Origin: Polyangiaceae bacterium
Lineage (GTDB): Bacteria; Myxococcota_A; Polyangia; Polyangiales; Polyangiaceae
Reading direction: 5' to 3'
Assembly (NCBI GenBank): GCA_016933275.1
Contig: JAFGBI010000111.1
Coordinates: 1 to 64,000, forward strand
Length of the DNA stretch: 64,000 nt
Program-made: the position numbers and the translations under genes
Shown here: piece by piece, positions 50,362-59,251 of the stretch
Layout: every line of letters starts with the position of its first letter
How positions within the stretch are numbered: the first letter of the stretch is position 1
Notes under the pieces: model-generated
Database searches by the model: none
The model's input: only the letters and a program-made list of their open reading frames with translations
Told to the model about the DNA's origin: nothing

Positions 50362-51035
50362 GGCTCATGGCTTCCGGAAGAGGGTGGTGGCTTCGGTGCG
50401 GTGCGCGGGCGCTCCGCGAGGCGAGCCCCGCAGGCCTTGCAGAAGCGGGCGTTGCGGCTCGCGCGCTGGCCGCAGACAGCGCAGCGCGGGCGTCGTTCGA
50501 GCGCCCGTGCCGCTCGGGTGGAGGAGGAGGGATCGGCAGGCGCAGTGCGGGAGGGCTGCACTTTCACTTCGGCGAGGCCCGCGGCGACGAGGCGTTCGGT
50601 GGCCCGCTCCTCGGCGCGGTTGAGCTGGTCGCCTCGGACTTCGACGACGAGCTTCAACAGGCGCTTGGCTTCGCCACGGTAGTGGGTGACAAGCTCGGCG
50701 TAGTCGGCTGCCGAGATCTTGCCGACGGCGTGTTCGTACTCGAGGTCCTTGAGGGTGCGCAGAACGGAGCGCTTCTGCTCTTCCTCGTTGGACGGAGCGA
50801 CCAGGGTTAGGGCTTCATCGAGCGTGAGCTCGTTTGGCTTCATCAGAGCAAGCAAGCTCGAATACCCCAGGAAGACCGCAGCGGCGAGGGCGCCTGCGGC
50901 TAGGAGGAGGATGGCTGCCGGTAGCCCGAGCTCGAGCCCGACGATCACAGGTGCAGCCAGAGCGAGAGCGGCCAGAACCCAACGGGGGACCTGGAGCCGA
51001 GCTAGCGGCGAGGGAGGGGTCGCGGGTTTGCTCAT
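50358..51035 (-). CDS. CcmI-like membrane protein with zinc ribbon
   Basis: 225 residues. Two membrane helices (about 20-58, WVLAALALAAPVIVGLELGL and further) then a soluble part with RTLKDLEYEHAVGKISAADY and YAELVTHYRGEA, close to the TPR-like core of CcmI/CcmH, and a C-terminal Cys4 ribbon CAVCGQRASRNARFCKACG. The latter is not part of E. coli CcmI. It is coupled to ccmF (ATGA, 51032-51035), supporting a role in haem ligation to apocytochromes. ATG at 51035 is chosen; a longer in-frame start at 51239 would overlap ccmF heavily. Confidence 0.75.
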   Translation of the reverse strand: MSKPATPPSPLARLQVPRWVLAALALAAPVIVGLELGLPAAILLLAAGALAAAVFLGYSSLLALMKPNELTLDEALTLVAPSNEEEQKRSVLRTLKDLEYEHAVGKISAADYAELVTHYRGEAKRLLKLVVEVRGDQLNRAEERATERLVAAGLAEVKVQPSRTAPADPSSSTRAARALERRPRCAVCGQRASRNARFCKACGARLAERPRTAPKPPPSSGSHEP

Positions 51036-53266
51036 GGACCGATGGCGGCAGCGGGAGCCGGTTCCGTCGTACGGGCAGGAGAGGGAGCGAGGGCGAGGAT
51101 CAGGCCCAGCAGCGCGGCGGTCATGGCGGTGGTGACCGCACGTACGAAGCCCCACGCGCCGAGGCGTCGCACTTCGAGCTCGGACCAGAGGCTCACCGTA
51201 GCCCCGAGCACCATGATGGCGGCTCCGATCCAGACCCAACCCACCAACGGATTCACGAACAGCCCAAGGGTTGCGCGTTGGGAGGTCGAGTCGAGGGCGA
51301 GGAGCGAGACGTATAGGTCTTCGCGGAAACCGCGCCAGAGGCCGATCTCGGTGGTCGACTCGCGAGCGTAGACGAACTGTGCTGGCTCGATGATGCCCAA
51401 ATAGTGTCCGCGCCGCGACACCGCGAGCGTGGCGTAGACCATACGTTTCTCGCGGTCCGCGTGCTGGGCCGGAGTGCAGGCGGGTGAACCCGGACAGGTC
51501 CGACTGCCGTCGTAGCGGAACGTGTACCCCGTGAGCGTGGCGGTCTCACCGGGCAGCAGGGTCACTTCACGATGAACGGACCAGGCGCTCCCCGCGAGCC
51601 CGACGAAGGCGGCGATCACGCCGAGGTGCACGATGTATCCGCCATAACGGCGTCGGTTCCGATCAACGAGCCGCAGCAACGCCACGGGGAGAGCTTCCGG
51701 CTTCGAGCGCTGTTCGGCGGCACTGCGGCGAGCACGTACACCACGGACGAACTCCTGCCCGATCACCACGGTGTTGAAGACCGCCAAGGCGATGGTGACC
51801 AACGGGTAGGCGGCGCTCGAGTACTGCATGACCACCCCGAGCGGGCCGGCAAAGGGCGCGTCCTCGAGGACGATCGCCGGCAAGCCAATGACAGGACCGA
51901 GGAGTACGTGCAGAAGGGCACCCGCAACGAGGCCGGCCAATGGCCAGCGGAAGGCGGCGCGAAGCGAATCGGGACTCGTCTTGCGCCAGCCGAAGAGAGG
52001 TGCGAGACCCATCAGGAGGAAGACCAGGAGCGCGAGGGGGGGTACCCAGAGGTTATAGTGGGGGGCCCCGAGCAGCAGCTTCTCGCCGAGGAGCGTCTCC
52101 GCGAAGAGCGGCACGAGGGTGGAGACGAGGACAAACAGCATCAACGCCACCAGGGCCCAGTTGTTGAGCACGAAGGCGGACTCCCGACTGAGGAGCGACT
52201 CGATCCGCGTCTGGGCGCGTAGGAGCGGCCAGCGCCAAGCGATGAGCGCGATGGTCGTCACGACGATGAGACCCATGAACCAGACGAAGTACTCGCCGAT
52301 GCTCGACTGAGCGAAGGAGTGGACGCTCGCTATCATCCCCGAGCGGGTCATGAAGGTGCCGAGGATCGTGAGGAAGAAGGTGCCCGCGATGAGCACCACG
52401 TTCCACACCTTCAGCATGGCCCGTCGCTCCTGGATCATCGTGGAGTGGACGTAGGCGCTGGCCGTGAGCCAGGGCAGGAACGCGGCGTTCTCGACGGGAT
52501 CCCAGTTCCACATCCCGCCCCAGCCGAGCTCTTCGTAAGCCCAGACCATGCCGAGGACGTTGCCGAGAGTGAGCAGCAGCCAGGCGGAGAGCATCCACTT
52601 GCGGATCGCGAGGATCCATTCGCTGTCGAGCCGGCCGGTGACGAGGGCAGCGACGGCGAACGCGAACGGCACGGTGCAGCCGACGAAGCCCGCGTAGAGG
52701 GCCGGGGGGTGGATGATCATCCACGGGTTGCGGAGCAGTGCGTTGAGCCCCTCACCATCGCGTCGCGCACCATCGAGGAAGGTCTGGAACGGATTGGCGG
52801 CGAAGATCATCAGCAACGCGAAGAAGGCGATGACCACCATCAGCGTTGCGATGACGTAGGGTTGCAGCGGTCGGTACCGACCTTTGAGCCAGTTCACGGC
52901 GACGGTGACGTTGGCGCTGGTGAGCAAGAGCCACCAGAGCAGTGAACCGTCCTGACCGCCCCAGAGGGCCGTCAAGAGGTAGACCCAGTGCGTCGAGCGG
53001 TCGCTGTAGCGAGCCACGTAGCGGATGCTGAAGTCGTGGGCCACGAAAGCGTAGCTCAGGAGCAAGACCCCCAACAGCACGAGGCACGAGGTTGCGTACG
53101 CGCCGAGCCGAGCCGCCACTAGCAGATGGGGACGGCCGGCGGCTGCGCGCAGTGCGACGGCGAAGGTATAGGACGCGCCGAGGAGGACGGCGCAGAGCAC
53201 CGCGGCGCCGAAGTCCGCGAGCGTCAACGGTCCTTCTCCTAGGATGGGCAGCATCGATTCGGTCAT
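51032..53266 (-). CDS. ccmF: Cytochrome c haem-lyase subunit CcmF
   Basis: 744 residues, polytopic, of the CcmF/CcsA haem-handling family. The tryptophan-rich WWD motif is GWGGMWNWDPVENAAF; other landmarks are HWVYLLTALWGGQDGSLLWW near residue 91 and IHPPALYAGF. Conserved His flank the haem sites. It is the first gene of the three-gene cluster ccmF, CcmI-like, Ig-like protein. ccmC and ccmE are not in the window. A -10-like TATATT lies about 40 bp upstream. Confidence 0.92.
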   Translation of the reverse strand: MTESMLPILGEGPLTLADFGAAVLCAVLLGASYTFAVALRAAAGRPHLLVAARLGAYATSCLVLLGVLLLSYAFVAHDFSIRYVARYSDRSTHWVYLLTALWGGQDGSLLWWLLLTSANVTVAVNWLKGRYRPLQPYVIATLMVVIAFFALLMIFAANPFQTFLDGARRDGEGLNALLRNPWMIIHPPALYAGFVGCTVPFAFAVAALVTGRLDSEWILAIRKWMLSAWLLLTLGNVLGMVWAYEELGWGGMWNWDPVENAAFLPWLTASAYVHSTMIQERRAMLKVWNVVLIAGTFFLTILGTFMTRSGMIASVHSFAQSSIGEYFVWFMGLIVVTTIALIAWRWPLLRAQTRIESLLSRESAFVLNNWALVALMLFVLVSTLVPLFAETLLGEKLLLGAPHYNLWVPPLALLVFLLMGLAPLFGWRKTSPDSLRAAFRWPLAGLVAGALLHVLLGPVIGLPAIVLEDAPFAGPLGVVMQYSSAAYPLVTIALAVFNTVVIGQEFVRGVRARRSAAEQRSKPEALPVALLRLVDRNRRRYGGYIVHLGVIAAFVGLAGSAWSVHREVTLLPGETATLTGYTFRYDGSRTCPGSPACTPAQHADREKRMVYATLAVSRRGHYLGIIEPAQFVYARESTTEIGLWRGFREDLYVSLLALDSTSQRATLGLFVNPLVGWVWIGAAIMVLGATVSLWSELEVRRLGAWGFVRAVTTAMTAALLGLILALAPSPARTTEPAPAAAIGP

Positions 53267-53303
53267 GGCGCCTTGCTGCTGACGAGTGGCCAGTCGCTCT
53301 GCG

Positions 53304-53309
53304 AATATA
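53304..53309 (-). promoter_or_regulatory. Possible -10 box upstream of ccmF
   Basis: TATATT on the minus strand, 38 bp before the ccmF ATG, with no convincing -35. The 240-bp gap between ccmF and pyrH has no gene; its other parts show nothing. Confidence 0.25.
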
Positions 53310-53507
53310 GTGAAAAGTCGCAGACTGGCGAGCCAGCCGGGGCCCGCGACGCGAGCCGGGAGTTTTCGTCGTTGGTCCGCGGCAGGGTGACCCCATCAGC
53401 AACGGGGATCGGCGAACCAGCGCGGACGGCGGCGCCGGTCACGGCGTGACCCAGAAGTCAACGCGGGTGCAGGTCTGCCGCCGGACTGCCAAGAGAGGAC
53501 CAGAGAC

Positions 53508-54245
53508 TCAAGGCTCCTGGGACACGATGGTGCCGACGGGTCCGCCGAGGCAGACACGGCGGATGTTGCCGCGTGCCATCTTGAAGACACGGATCGGCAG
53601 GCCATTCTCACGACAGAGTGTCACCGCCGTGGAATCCATCACCCCGAGGTGGTCCGCCAGAAAGCGGTCGAAGGTCACCCGCTCGAGCAGTTGGGCGTCG
53701 GGGTGACGCACGGGATCGCGATCGTAGATGCCATCGACCTTGGTGGCCTTGAAGAGGGCGTCCGCGCGTATCTCCATCGCACGCAGGGCAGCCGCGGTAT
53801 CGGTGGAAAAGTAGGGGTTGCCGGTGCCAGCGCCGAAGACGACCACGTGGCCCCGGTCGAGGTGGCGGATGGCGCGGCGTCGGATGTAGGGTTCGGCGAC
53901 GTTGTTGATCTCGATCGCGGTCATGACGCGGGTGGCTACGCCGCATCGCTCGAGGGCATCTTGGAGGGCGAGGGAGTTGATGACCGTAGCGAGCATACCC
54001 ATGTAGTCGCTTTGGGCGCGATCCATGCCGGCGCTGGCGCCACGGAGGCCCCGGAAGATGTTGCCGCCACCCACGACAATCCCGATCTGAACACCAGTCG
54101 CGTGGACCTCCGCGAGCTCCGACGCGGTGGCCTTGAGCACGGCGGTGTCGATGCCAGACCCGCCGTCCTTTCCAGCGAGGGCCTCGCCACTCAGCTTGAT
54201 GACGACGCGCTTGTATTGGAGACTGGAGGCGCTTCCGGTGGTCAC
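53508..54245 (-). CDS. pyrH: UMP kinase
   Basis: 245 residues. Amino-acid-kinase fold: [73 protein letters not shown] and ending [13 protein letters not shown]. It phosphorylates UMP to UDP and is GTP/UTP regulated in other bacteria. The common neighbours rpsB, tsf and frr are absent. Divergent from the PpiC lipoprotein gene. Confidence 0.95.
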   Translation of the reverse strand: MTTGSASSLQYKRVVIKLSGEALAGKDGGSGIDTAVLKATASELAEVHATGVQIGIVVGGGNIFRGLRGASAGMDRAQSDYMGMLATVINSLALQDALERCGVATRVMTAIEINNVAEPYIRRRAIRHLDRGHVVVFGAGTGNPYFSTDTAAALRAMEIRADALFKATKVDGIYDRDPVRHPDAQLLERVTFDRFLADHLGVMDSTAVTLCRENGLPIRVFKMARGNIRRVCLGGPVGTIVSQEP

Positions 54246-54317
54246 GGGGCCGAGTCGTAGCCCGGGGCTGTCGGTGGTGCAACGAGCATAGTCCCATCTG
54301 CGTCAGGGCGGCGAGCA

Positions 54318-55427
54318 ATGTCGGCGGACGGTCGCGGCAATAACCGAACGGGTTTGGAGGCGAGCCGCCCGAGGACGGCGTGTGGGACGGAACGGCGGCG
54401 GGTCGCCTTCACCCTGGTGGTGGTAGGTTCGATGGGGTTGGGCATGGGGGGCTGTCGGTGTGGCGAGCAACCGCCCACCGGTTCGTCGGCGTTGCCGTCG
54501 GCCAGCGTGGGTGCCCTCGCGCCCGAGCTGGCGGGTCGTGTCCTGGCCAAGGTTGGGGATCGGTCCATCACCCTGGGTGACTACGTTGCTGCCCTCGAGC
54601 GGATGGATCGGTTCGAGCGTGTACGGTACCAGTCGCCGAAGCGCCGGCAGCAGCTGCTCGACGAGATGATCAATGTCGAGCTCTTGGCCGCGGAGGCACG
54701 GCGCCGGGGATTGGATCGCGATCCCGTCGTTCAGAACCGGATCGACCAGGTCCTCCGCGATCTCGTGTTGAGTGAGCTTCACGCCGGGCTGCCCGGTCCA
54801 GAGGCAATCCCCGAGGCGGAGGTTCGGGAGTACTACGCGGCGCATCGAGGGGATTTCTCGATTCCGGAGCGGCGTCGCCTCTCGGTCATCGTGCTCCCGA
54901 ACCGGAAGGCAGCGGAGCAGGTCCTCGAGGCGGCACGCCAAGCCACCGCAGCGAGGTGGGGCGAACTCGTGCGCAAGCACTCCGTTCGCGAGGACCCACC
55001 GAGCGAGGGGGCGGACGGCTTGCTCGGTGACGTCGGCTTCGTCACCGTCCCTGGTGTCGAGTCGGATGTGGGCCCCGGGGAGGTCCCTGATGCCGTGCGC
55101 CGCGCGGGGTTCGGGATTGCGAGGCAGGGGGAGGTGTTCCCGGAGGTCATCGAGGCGAACGGGCAGGCCTTCATCGTGCGCCTCGTGACCAAGAACGTGG
55201 CGGGAACCCGGTCGTTCGCCGAGGCGGAGCGCTCGATCCGGGTTACCCTCGCCCAGCAACGAATCCGGGCTGCCGAGGAACGGTTCGAGCGACAGCTCCG
55301 AGAGCGCTTCGAGGTACAGGTGGATCGGGCGGCATTGGCGACGGTGCGCAGCGTACCGAGTGCGGCGCCCGCCACCCCATCGAGCGCCAGCGAGACGGGC
55401 CAAGGTGGCGATCGCCGGACCCCATGA
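54318..55427 (+). CDS. SurA/PpiC-type chaperone lipoprotein
   Basis: 369 residues. Signal sequence with lipobox GLGMGGC (Cys about 46), then a SurA-type helical region (LLDEMINVELLAAEARRRGL; VQNRIDQVLRDLVLSELHAG) and a parvulin-like domain with RRLSVIVLPNRKAAEQVL and a degenerate HSVREDPPS core. Such proteins help outer-membrane protein folding and may lack isomerase activity. Starting ATG 54318; the real start may be later because the signal core begins at about residue 29. It overlaps the next gene. Confidence 0.85.
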   Translation: MSADGRGNNRTGLEASRPRTACGTERRRVAFTLVVVGSMGLGMGGCRCGEQPPTGSSALPSASVGALAPELAGRVLAKVGDRSITLGDYVAALERMDRFERVRYQSPKRRQQLLDEMINVELLAAEARRRGLDRDPVVQNRIDQVLRDLVLSELHAGLPGPEAIPEAEVREYYAAHRGDFSIPERRRLSVIVLPNRKAAEQVLEAARQATAARWGELVRKHSVREDPPSEGADGLLGDVGFVTVPGVESDVGPGEVPDAVRRAGFGIARQGEVFPEVIEANGQAFIVRLVTKNVAGTRSFAEAERSIRVTLAQQRIRAAEERFERQLRERFEVQVDRAALATVRSVPSAAPATPSSASETGQGGDRRTP

Positions 55428-56535
55428 GCCGGACCGAGCCGGACTGACTCGGCTCGAAGAGGTGGGCGATTGGCGCTGGCAGCTGCGGCACGCCGTCCGC
55501 ACGGCGGCGGAGCTCGCTCGGGTGTTCGCGCTCAGCCCTGAAGAGCGGGCAGGGGCGCTGGTGGCGGAACGCTCGGGCTTCCCCATCCTGCTGACGCCAC
55601 ACGTGATCTCCCTCGCGGATCCGCGCGATCCGAATTGCCCGATCCGCCGGCAGTTCGTACCTGACCTCAGGGAGACCGTCGCAGTGCGCGGCGATCTGCG
55701 CGACCCGCTCGGGGAAGAGGAACACGAGGTGGCGCCGGGACTCGTGAGGCGCTACCCGGATCGAGCGCTGCTCCTGATGACCGACCGCTGTGCGAGCTAC
55801 TGTCGTTTCTGCACGCGTAGCCGCTGGGTCGCGCGGGGGGGTGGTTCGCGTTCGCGGGAACGGCTCGGTCCTGCGCTGGCCTATCTCAGGGCACACCCCG
55901 AGGTGAAGGAGGTCATCCTCAGCGGGGGAGACCCCCTGGTGATGAGCACCGAGCGGCTGGTCGGCGTCGTGGCGCTCGTGCGGGACGTCCCGAGCGTCGA
56001 GACGATCCGCTTGGCGACGCGGGTGCTGTCACTGCTCCCGCAGCGCGTGACGGAGGACCTGGTGCGCGCGCTCCAGCCACACCACCCGATTTGGGTGATG
56101 ACCCACTTCAACCACCCGGCGGAGCTCGGTCCCCTCGCCGAGGCGGCGTGCCGGCGGCTCGCAGATGGGGGGTTCCCCATGATGAATCAGACCGTTCTGC
56201 TCCGCGGAATCAACGATCGCGAGGAGGTGCTCACCGCGCTGTTCCGCCGGTTGATCCGGGAGCGAGTGCGGCCCTACTATCTGTTGCAGATGGACCCGGT
56301 ACGCGGCACGGGCCACCTTCGGACGCCGGTCGAAACCGGCTGTCGTCTGTTGGGGGAGCTCCAGGGAAGGCTCTCCGGGATCGCGATCCCCCGGTTCGTC
56401 GTCGACACGCCGGGCGGCCACGGCAAGGTGCCGGTGGCGCCCGACTACGTCCTCTCGGCAGGTGAGGGCGTCACCCGATTTCTGGCGCCGGACGGGGTGG
56501 GGGTCGACTACATCGACCCCGTCGACCCAGAGTGA
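55405..56535 (+). CDS. Lysine 2,3-aminomutase-family radical SAM enzyme
   Basis: About 376 residues from a GTG that overlaps the end of the PpiC gene. The SAM cluster is DRCASYCRFCTRSR (CxxxCxxC), followed by EVILSGGDPLVMSTERL, the barrel segment HPIWVMTHFNHPAEL and TVLLRGINDREEVL. DTPGGHGKVPVAPDYVLS carries the PLP lysine. So the enzyme is a PLP- and SAM-dependent aminomutase. KamA makes beta-lysine, EpmB acts on EF-P lysine; this protein keeps the KamA-type CTRSR after the cluster. No epmA or kamD-type genes are near to settle the substrate. Confidence 0.85.
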   Translation: MAIAGPHEPDRAGLTRLEEVGDWRWQLRHAVRTAAELARVFALSPEERAGALVAERSGFPILLTPHVISLADPRDPNCPIRRQFVPDLRETVAVRGDLRDPLGEEEHEVAPGLVRRYPDRALLLMTDRCASYCRFCTRSRWVARGGGSRSRERLGPALAYLRAHPEVKEVILSGGDPLVMSTERLVGVVALVRDVPSVETIRLATRVLSLLPQRVTEDLVRALQPHHPIWVMTHFNHPAELGPLAEAACRRLADGGFPMMNQTVLLRGINDREEVLTALFRRLIRERVRPYYLLQMDPVRGTGHLRTPVETGCRLLGELQGRLSGIAIPRFVVDTPGGHGKVPVAPDYVLSAGEGVTRFLAPDGVGVDYIDPVDPE

Positions 56536-56662
56536 AAGGTCCAAGGCGACGGAGCGAGAAGAAGGCCAGGCAGGCCAAAGAAGCCCAAAGAAGCGAGGTG
56601 CGCTCGGCTGGACAGGACGAAGGATCCGCGGTAGGAGGCCCCCTTGCGTAACGAGGACGCGT

Positions 56663-56745
56663 GCGGGTCCGTCAACAGCGCATCTTGAACCCCGCCAGGC
56701 CCGGAAGGGAGCAACGGTAGAGAGAAGCGGGTGTGACGGGCCCTT
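56663..56745 (+). ncRNA. ffs: Small bacterial SRP RNA (4.5S-type)
   Basis: The apical domain is unmistakable: GAACCCCGCCAGGCCCGGAA and GGGAGCAACGGTA form the conserved stem with the GGAA tetraloop closed by CCC/GGG and the asymmetric internal loop that binds Ffh. Lower helix GGGTCCGTC (56665-56673) pairs completely with GACGGGCCC (56735-56743) with one G-U. End points are uncertain by about 10 bases and the transcript could begin near 56648 and end near 56760. It lies between the aminomutase gene and the convergent SDR gene. An inverted repeat TGTGAC/GTCACA (56732-56762) may stop transcription. Confidence 0.9.
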
Positions 56746-56757
56746 CCCTCGTACGGG

Positions 56758-57441
56758 TCACACCCCGAACATCTCGACGACTGCGCCGTTGTGCGCCAGC
56801 GGCGCGTCGAGCGCGTAGTAGAGGAGCGTCTGCGCGACCTCGGCCGGAGTCATTCGGGGAGGAAAGTCAGAGCCGCGAAGCATCTCCGTGTCCACCGACC
56901 CCGGGAGCACCGCCAGGGTGATCACACCGGAGTCCGTGAGCTCTGCGGCGAGTGAGCGCATGAAGCCGACCAGGCCCCATTTGGACGCGTTGTAGGCCGC
57001 TCGCCGGGGAGTTCCGAGTGTCGCCGAGATGCTCGCGACGTGGATGATGCGTCCATGGCCGCGGCGCAGCATGGCGGGGAGGAAGGCGTTCGAGAGGAGC
57101 GCTGGCGCGCGGAGATTCACGGCGAGGTGCCGATCGAGTGTCGCGGGGGTGAGGTTCGCAACCGTACAGCTCTCGGCGATCGCGGCGTTGTTGACCAGGA
57201 TTTCGGGATCACCGGCGCGCTCGCGGATGGTCGTGGCGGTGGCGATGATCGCCCCCGAATCCGCGAGGTCACACACCACTGGGAAGGCCTGGACCCGCTG
57301 GGCAGCCGCGGCTTCGCAGACCTGGGTGAGGGTGTGCAAGGAGCGTCCAACCAGGGCGAGGTCCACGCCGCGGGCAGCCAGTGCGAGCGCGGTTGCGCGC
57401 CCGATCCCTCGGCTGGCTCCGGTGATGACGGCAAGGCTCAC
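56758..57441 (-). CDS. Short-chain dehydrogenase/reductase
   Basis: About 227 residues from a GTG. Classical SDR: cofactor motif TGASRGIGRATALALA, then VNNAAIAES (NNAG type), active-site serine in HVASISATLG and catalytic YNASK (Y-x3-K). The start GTG at 57441 shares GTGA with the folE stop (57438-57440), so it is translationally coupled to folE. A pteridine or sepiapterin reductase role is suggested by that partner but not by a diagnostic motif. Confidence 0.82.
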   Translation of the reverse strand: MSLAVITGASRGIGRATALALAARGVDLALVGRSLHTLTQVCEAAAAQRVQAFPVVCDLADSGAIIATATTIRERAGDPEILVNNAAIAESCTVANLTPATLDRHLAVNLRAPALLSNAFLPAMLRRGHGRIIHVASISATLGTPRRAAYNASKWGLVGFMRSLAAELTDSGVITLAVLPGSVDTEMLRGSDFPPRMTPAEVAQTLLYYALDAPLAHNGAVVEMFGV

Positions 57442-58016
57442 GGCAGGGGAGGACCCTCGGGCTCGAGACGGATTGGATTGCCCGATCCCGCGAGGGCTCC
57501 GGCACGCGCCGTCACCACCACCCGCGCGTTGGTCTGCCGAGCTCCGCGACAGGTGAGACAAGTGTGAGTGAGCTCGATGCGACAGTACGCTCCTCGGGCG
57601 CCGGCGCTGTCCATCAACGCATCGACCACGTTCCGAGCCACCGCTTCCTGGAGGGTCAGACGCCGCGCCAAGGCGTCGACGAGGCGTGCAATCACGCCGA
57701 TCCCGAGAAAAGCGTCTCCGGGGAGGTACGTCACCGTCGCCGCGCCGTGGGCGGGCAGGAGGTGGTGCGGACAGATGGTGGTGACGTGGATCCCTTGGAC
57801 GGTGACCGGGTCGTCGGCAACGCGTCCCGTGCGCGCGCAGGTGCCGGACCGGATTAGGTCGCCGATGTCCACGGCGTAGCCGGCGAGCAACTCGTCCGCG
57901 AAGGCCGCGGTTACCCGCGCTGGAGTGGAGGCGAGCTCCGGATCTTGAGACGGGTCGTGACCCAAGGCTCGGAGGAAGTCTGCCAAGGCGCAGGCGGCGG
58001 CGGCGCGGTCGACCAT
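57438..58016 (-). CDS. folE: GTP cyclohydrolase I
   Basis: 192 residues. First step of folate and biopterin synthesis. Zinc ligands are in TTICPHHLLPAHG and LTHTCLTCRGAR; the core FLGIGVIARLVDALARRLTLQE and GAYCRIELTH match FolE type I. E. coli reads MTRGVRK where this has CLTCRGARQT. Start ATG 58016 begins MVDRAAAACALADFL; an earlier frame begins 58079. Coupled to the SDR gene; the MerR gene lies 19 bp upstream on the same strand. Confidence 0.94.
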   Translation of the reverse strand: MVDRAAAACALADFLRALGHDPSQDPELASTPARVTAAFADELLAGYAVDIGDLIRSGTCARTGRVADDPVTVQGIHVTTICPHHLLPAHGAATVTYLPGDAFLGIGVIARLVDALARRLTLQEAVARNVVDALMDSAGARGAYCRIELTHTCLTCRGARQTNARVVVTARAGALAGSGNPIRLEPEGPPLP

Positions 58017-58035
58017 TTTTGCCCTCTCGCGACCG

Positions 58036-58566
58036 CTAGTCGCGGTCGATGCTCCACAGGACTCCGACTGCATTCGCAATGGAGCCGTCGGGCTCCTCGA
58101 TGGCCGTGCAGTCGTTGCAGCCAGCGGGAAACCGGTCCGGCGCGGGGCAGTTGGCGCAGCGATGGATCACGCGGCGGGCGCGCTCGAGCTCGACCAGGAG
58201 GCGTTCGAGCAGGAGCAGACGAGACCGCATGGAGGCGATTTGCTGCTCGAGCCGACCGAGGATATCCTGCGCGGCACCGCGCGGCGTGTCGCTCTTCTGC
58301 TTCGCGTCGAGCATCTCCCCGATTTCCTCGAGGGAGAACCCAGCGGCGCGGAGGTCGCTCACCAGGTGGAGCTTGCGAAGCTCGCTCGGGGGAAACAGCC
58401 GATGTCCCCCATCGGTGCGCTGAACGGGCCTGAGGAGCCCTGCCTCCTCATAGAACCGCACCGTACGTAACGTGTTGCTGGATAGCCGGGCCATGTCGCC
58501 GGTGGTCAGCAGTCCGTCCTTCCTTCGAAGCTGGGGTGAGTCGTGGTTGGGGTCGGAGGTCGACAC
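58036..58566 (-). CDS. MerR-family regulator
   Basis: 176 residues from GTG 58566 (AGGA upstream). DNA-binding domain: LLTTGDMARLSSNTLRTVRF, FYEEAGLLRPVQRTDGGHRL, and the second helix region RKLHLVSDLRAAGFSLEEIG; a coiled coil follows (QQIASMRSRLLLLERLLVEL). The C-terminus holds CANCP and CNDC cysteines, perhaps a metal or redox sensor. Located just before folE, it may regulate the pteridine operon or itself. A longer in-frame start exists at 58587. Confidence 0.85.
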   Translation of the reverse strand: MSTSDPNHDSPQLRRKDGLLTTGDMARLSSNTLRTVRFYEEAGLLRPVQRTDGGHRLFPPSELRKLHLVSDLRAAGFSLEEIGEMLDAKQKSDTPRGAAQDILGRLEQQIASMRSRLLLLERLLVELERARRVIHRCANCPAPDRFPAGCNDCTAIEEPDGSIANAVGVLWSIDRD

Positions 58567-58729
58567 GAGGGAAAATCCTGCGGCCAAGCTTAGGGACCGG
58601 CCAGGGGGGGGTCAAGCGGGGAGGGCCGACCGTCCGGCCCGGCGGGTGAGTTCGGTCCCTCAGCCAGGGACCGGAAATCCCGACGGCCGGCCAGTTTCGC
58701 GACCGAATATCCGACCCATCGAGATCCGG

Positions 58730-59143
58730 CTAACCGGTCTCCCCGCCCGCCCCACCGCGCGCCCCCCGTCCCTCCGGAGAGCCGGTGGCTCCGGCGAAGC
58801 CTGCTCCACTCCCCTCGCCAGTTCGGGGAGCTCGACAGTCGAGCACCCATCGACCGAGCACACAGAGGGCGGTCGCGTCCTCTTCAGCACTGCATTCTTG
58901 GACAACGCTCTGCTCCTTGCCCAGCGCGCATTCGAGTCCGTCGGCCGCGCAAGCTGCTGGCCCGTCGCGGGTTGCGAGGACATCCTCTTCGAGCGAGAGC
59001 ACGGCATCGCGAACCTGTCCGCACGCGAGCACGTTCTCCGGTGGCTCCCCAACGTAGGGTACGGGCGCAGGGACCGTGTCGTCGCGGCAGGCGGAGAGGA
59101 GGAGGGAGGTCAAGACGAGCGAGAGGGCACGAGTTCGGGTCAT
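58730..59143 (-). CDS. Cys-containing putative lipoprotein
   Basis: 137 residues. Lipobox LLLSAC (Cys about 19); a region with seven further Cys (VLACGQVRDAV, AACAADGLECALG, VVQECSAEED, ALCVLGRWVLDC) and a Gly/Ala/Arg-rich tail. No family known. It follows mlaE on the same strand at 109 bp distance. ATG 59143 is preferred to an earlier in-frame start at 59164. Confidence 0.58.
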   Translation of the reverse strand: MTRTRALSLVLTSLLLSACRDDTVPAPVPYVGEPPENVLACGQVRDAVLSLEEDVLATRDGPAACAADGLECALGKEQSVVQECSAEEDATALCVLGRWVLDCRAPRTGEGSGAGFAGATGSPEGRGARGGAGGETG

Positions 59144-59251
59144 CGGGTCGCCTGGTTGCGGCAATCGTTCCGATTGCCGTTCCGGGGGCTGTCGTACCCG
59201 ATTTCTCCATCGGGCGACACCTCGAGGTAACCTGGGACCGAATCGCTCCGA

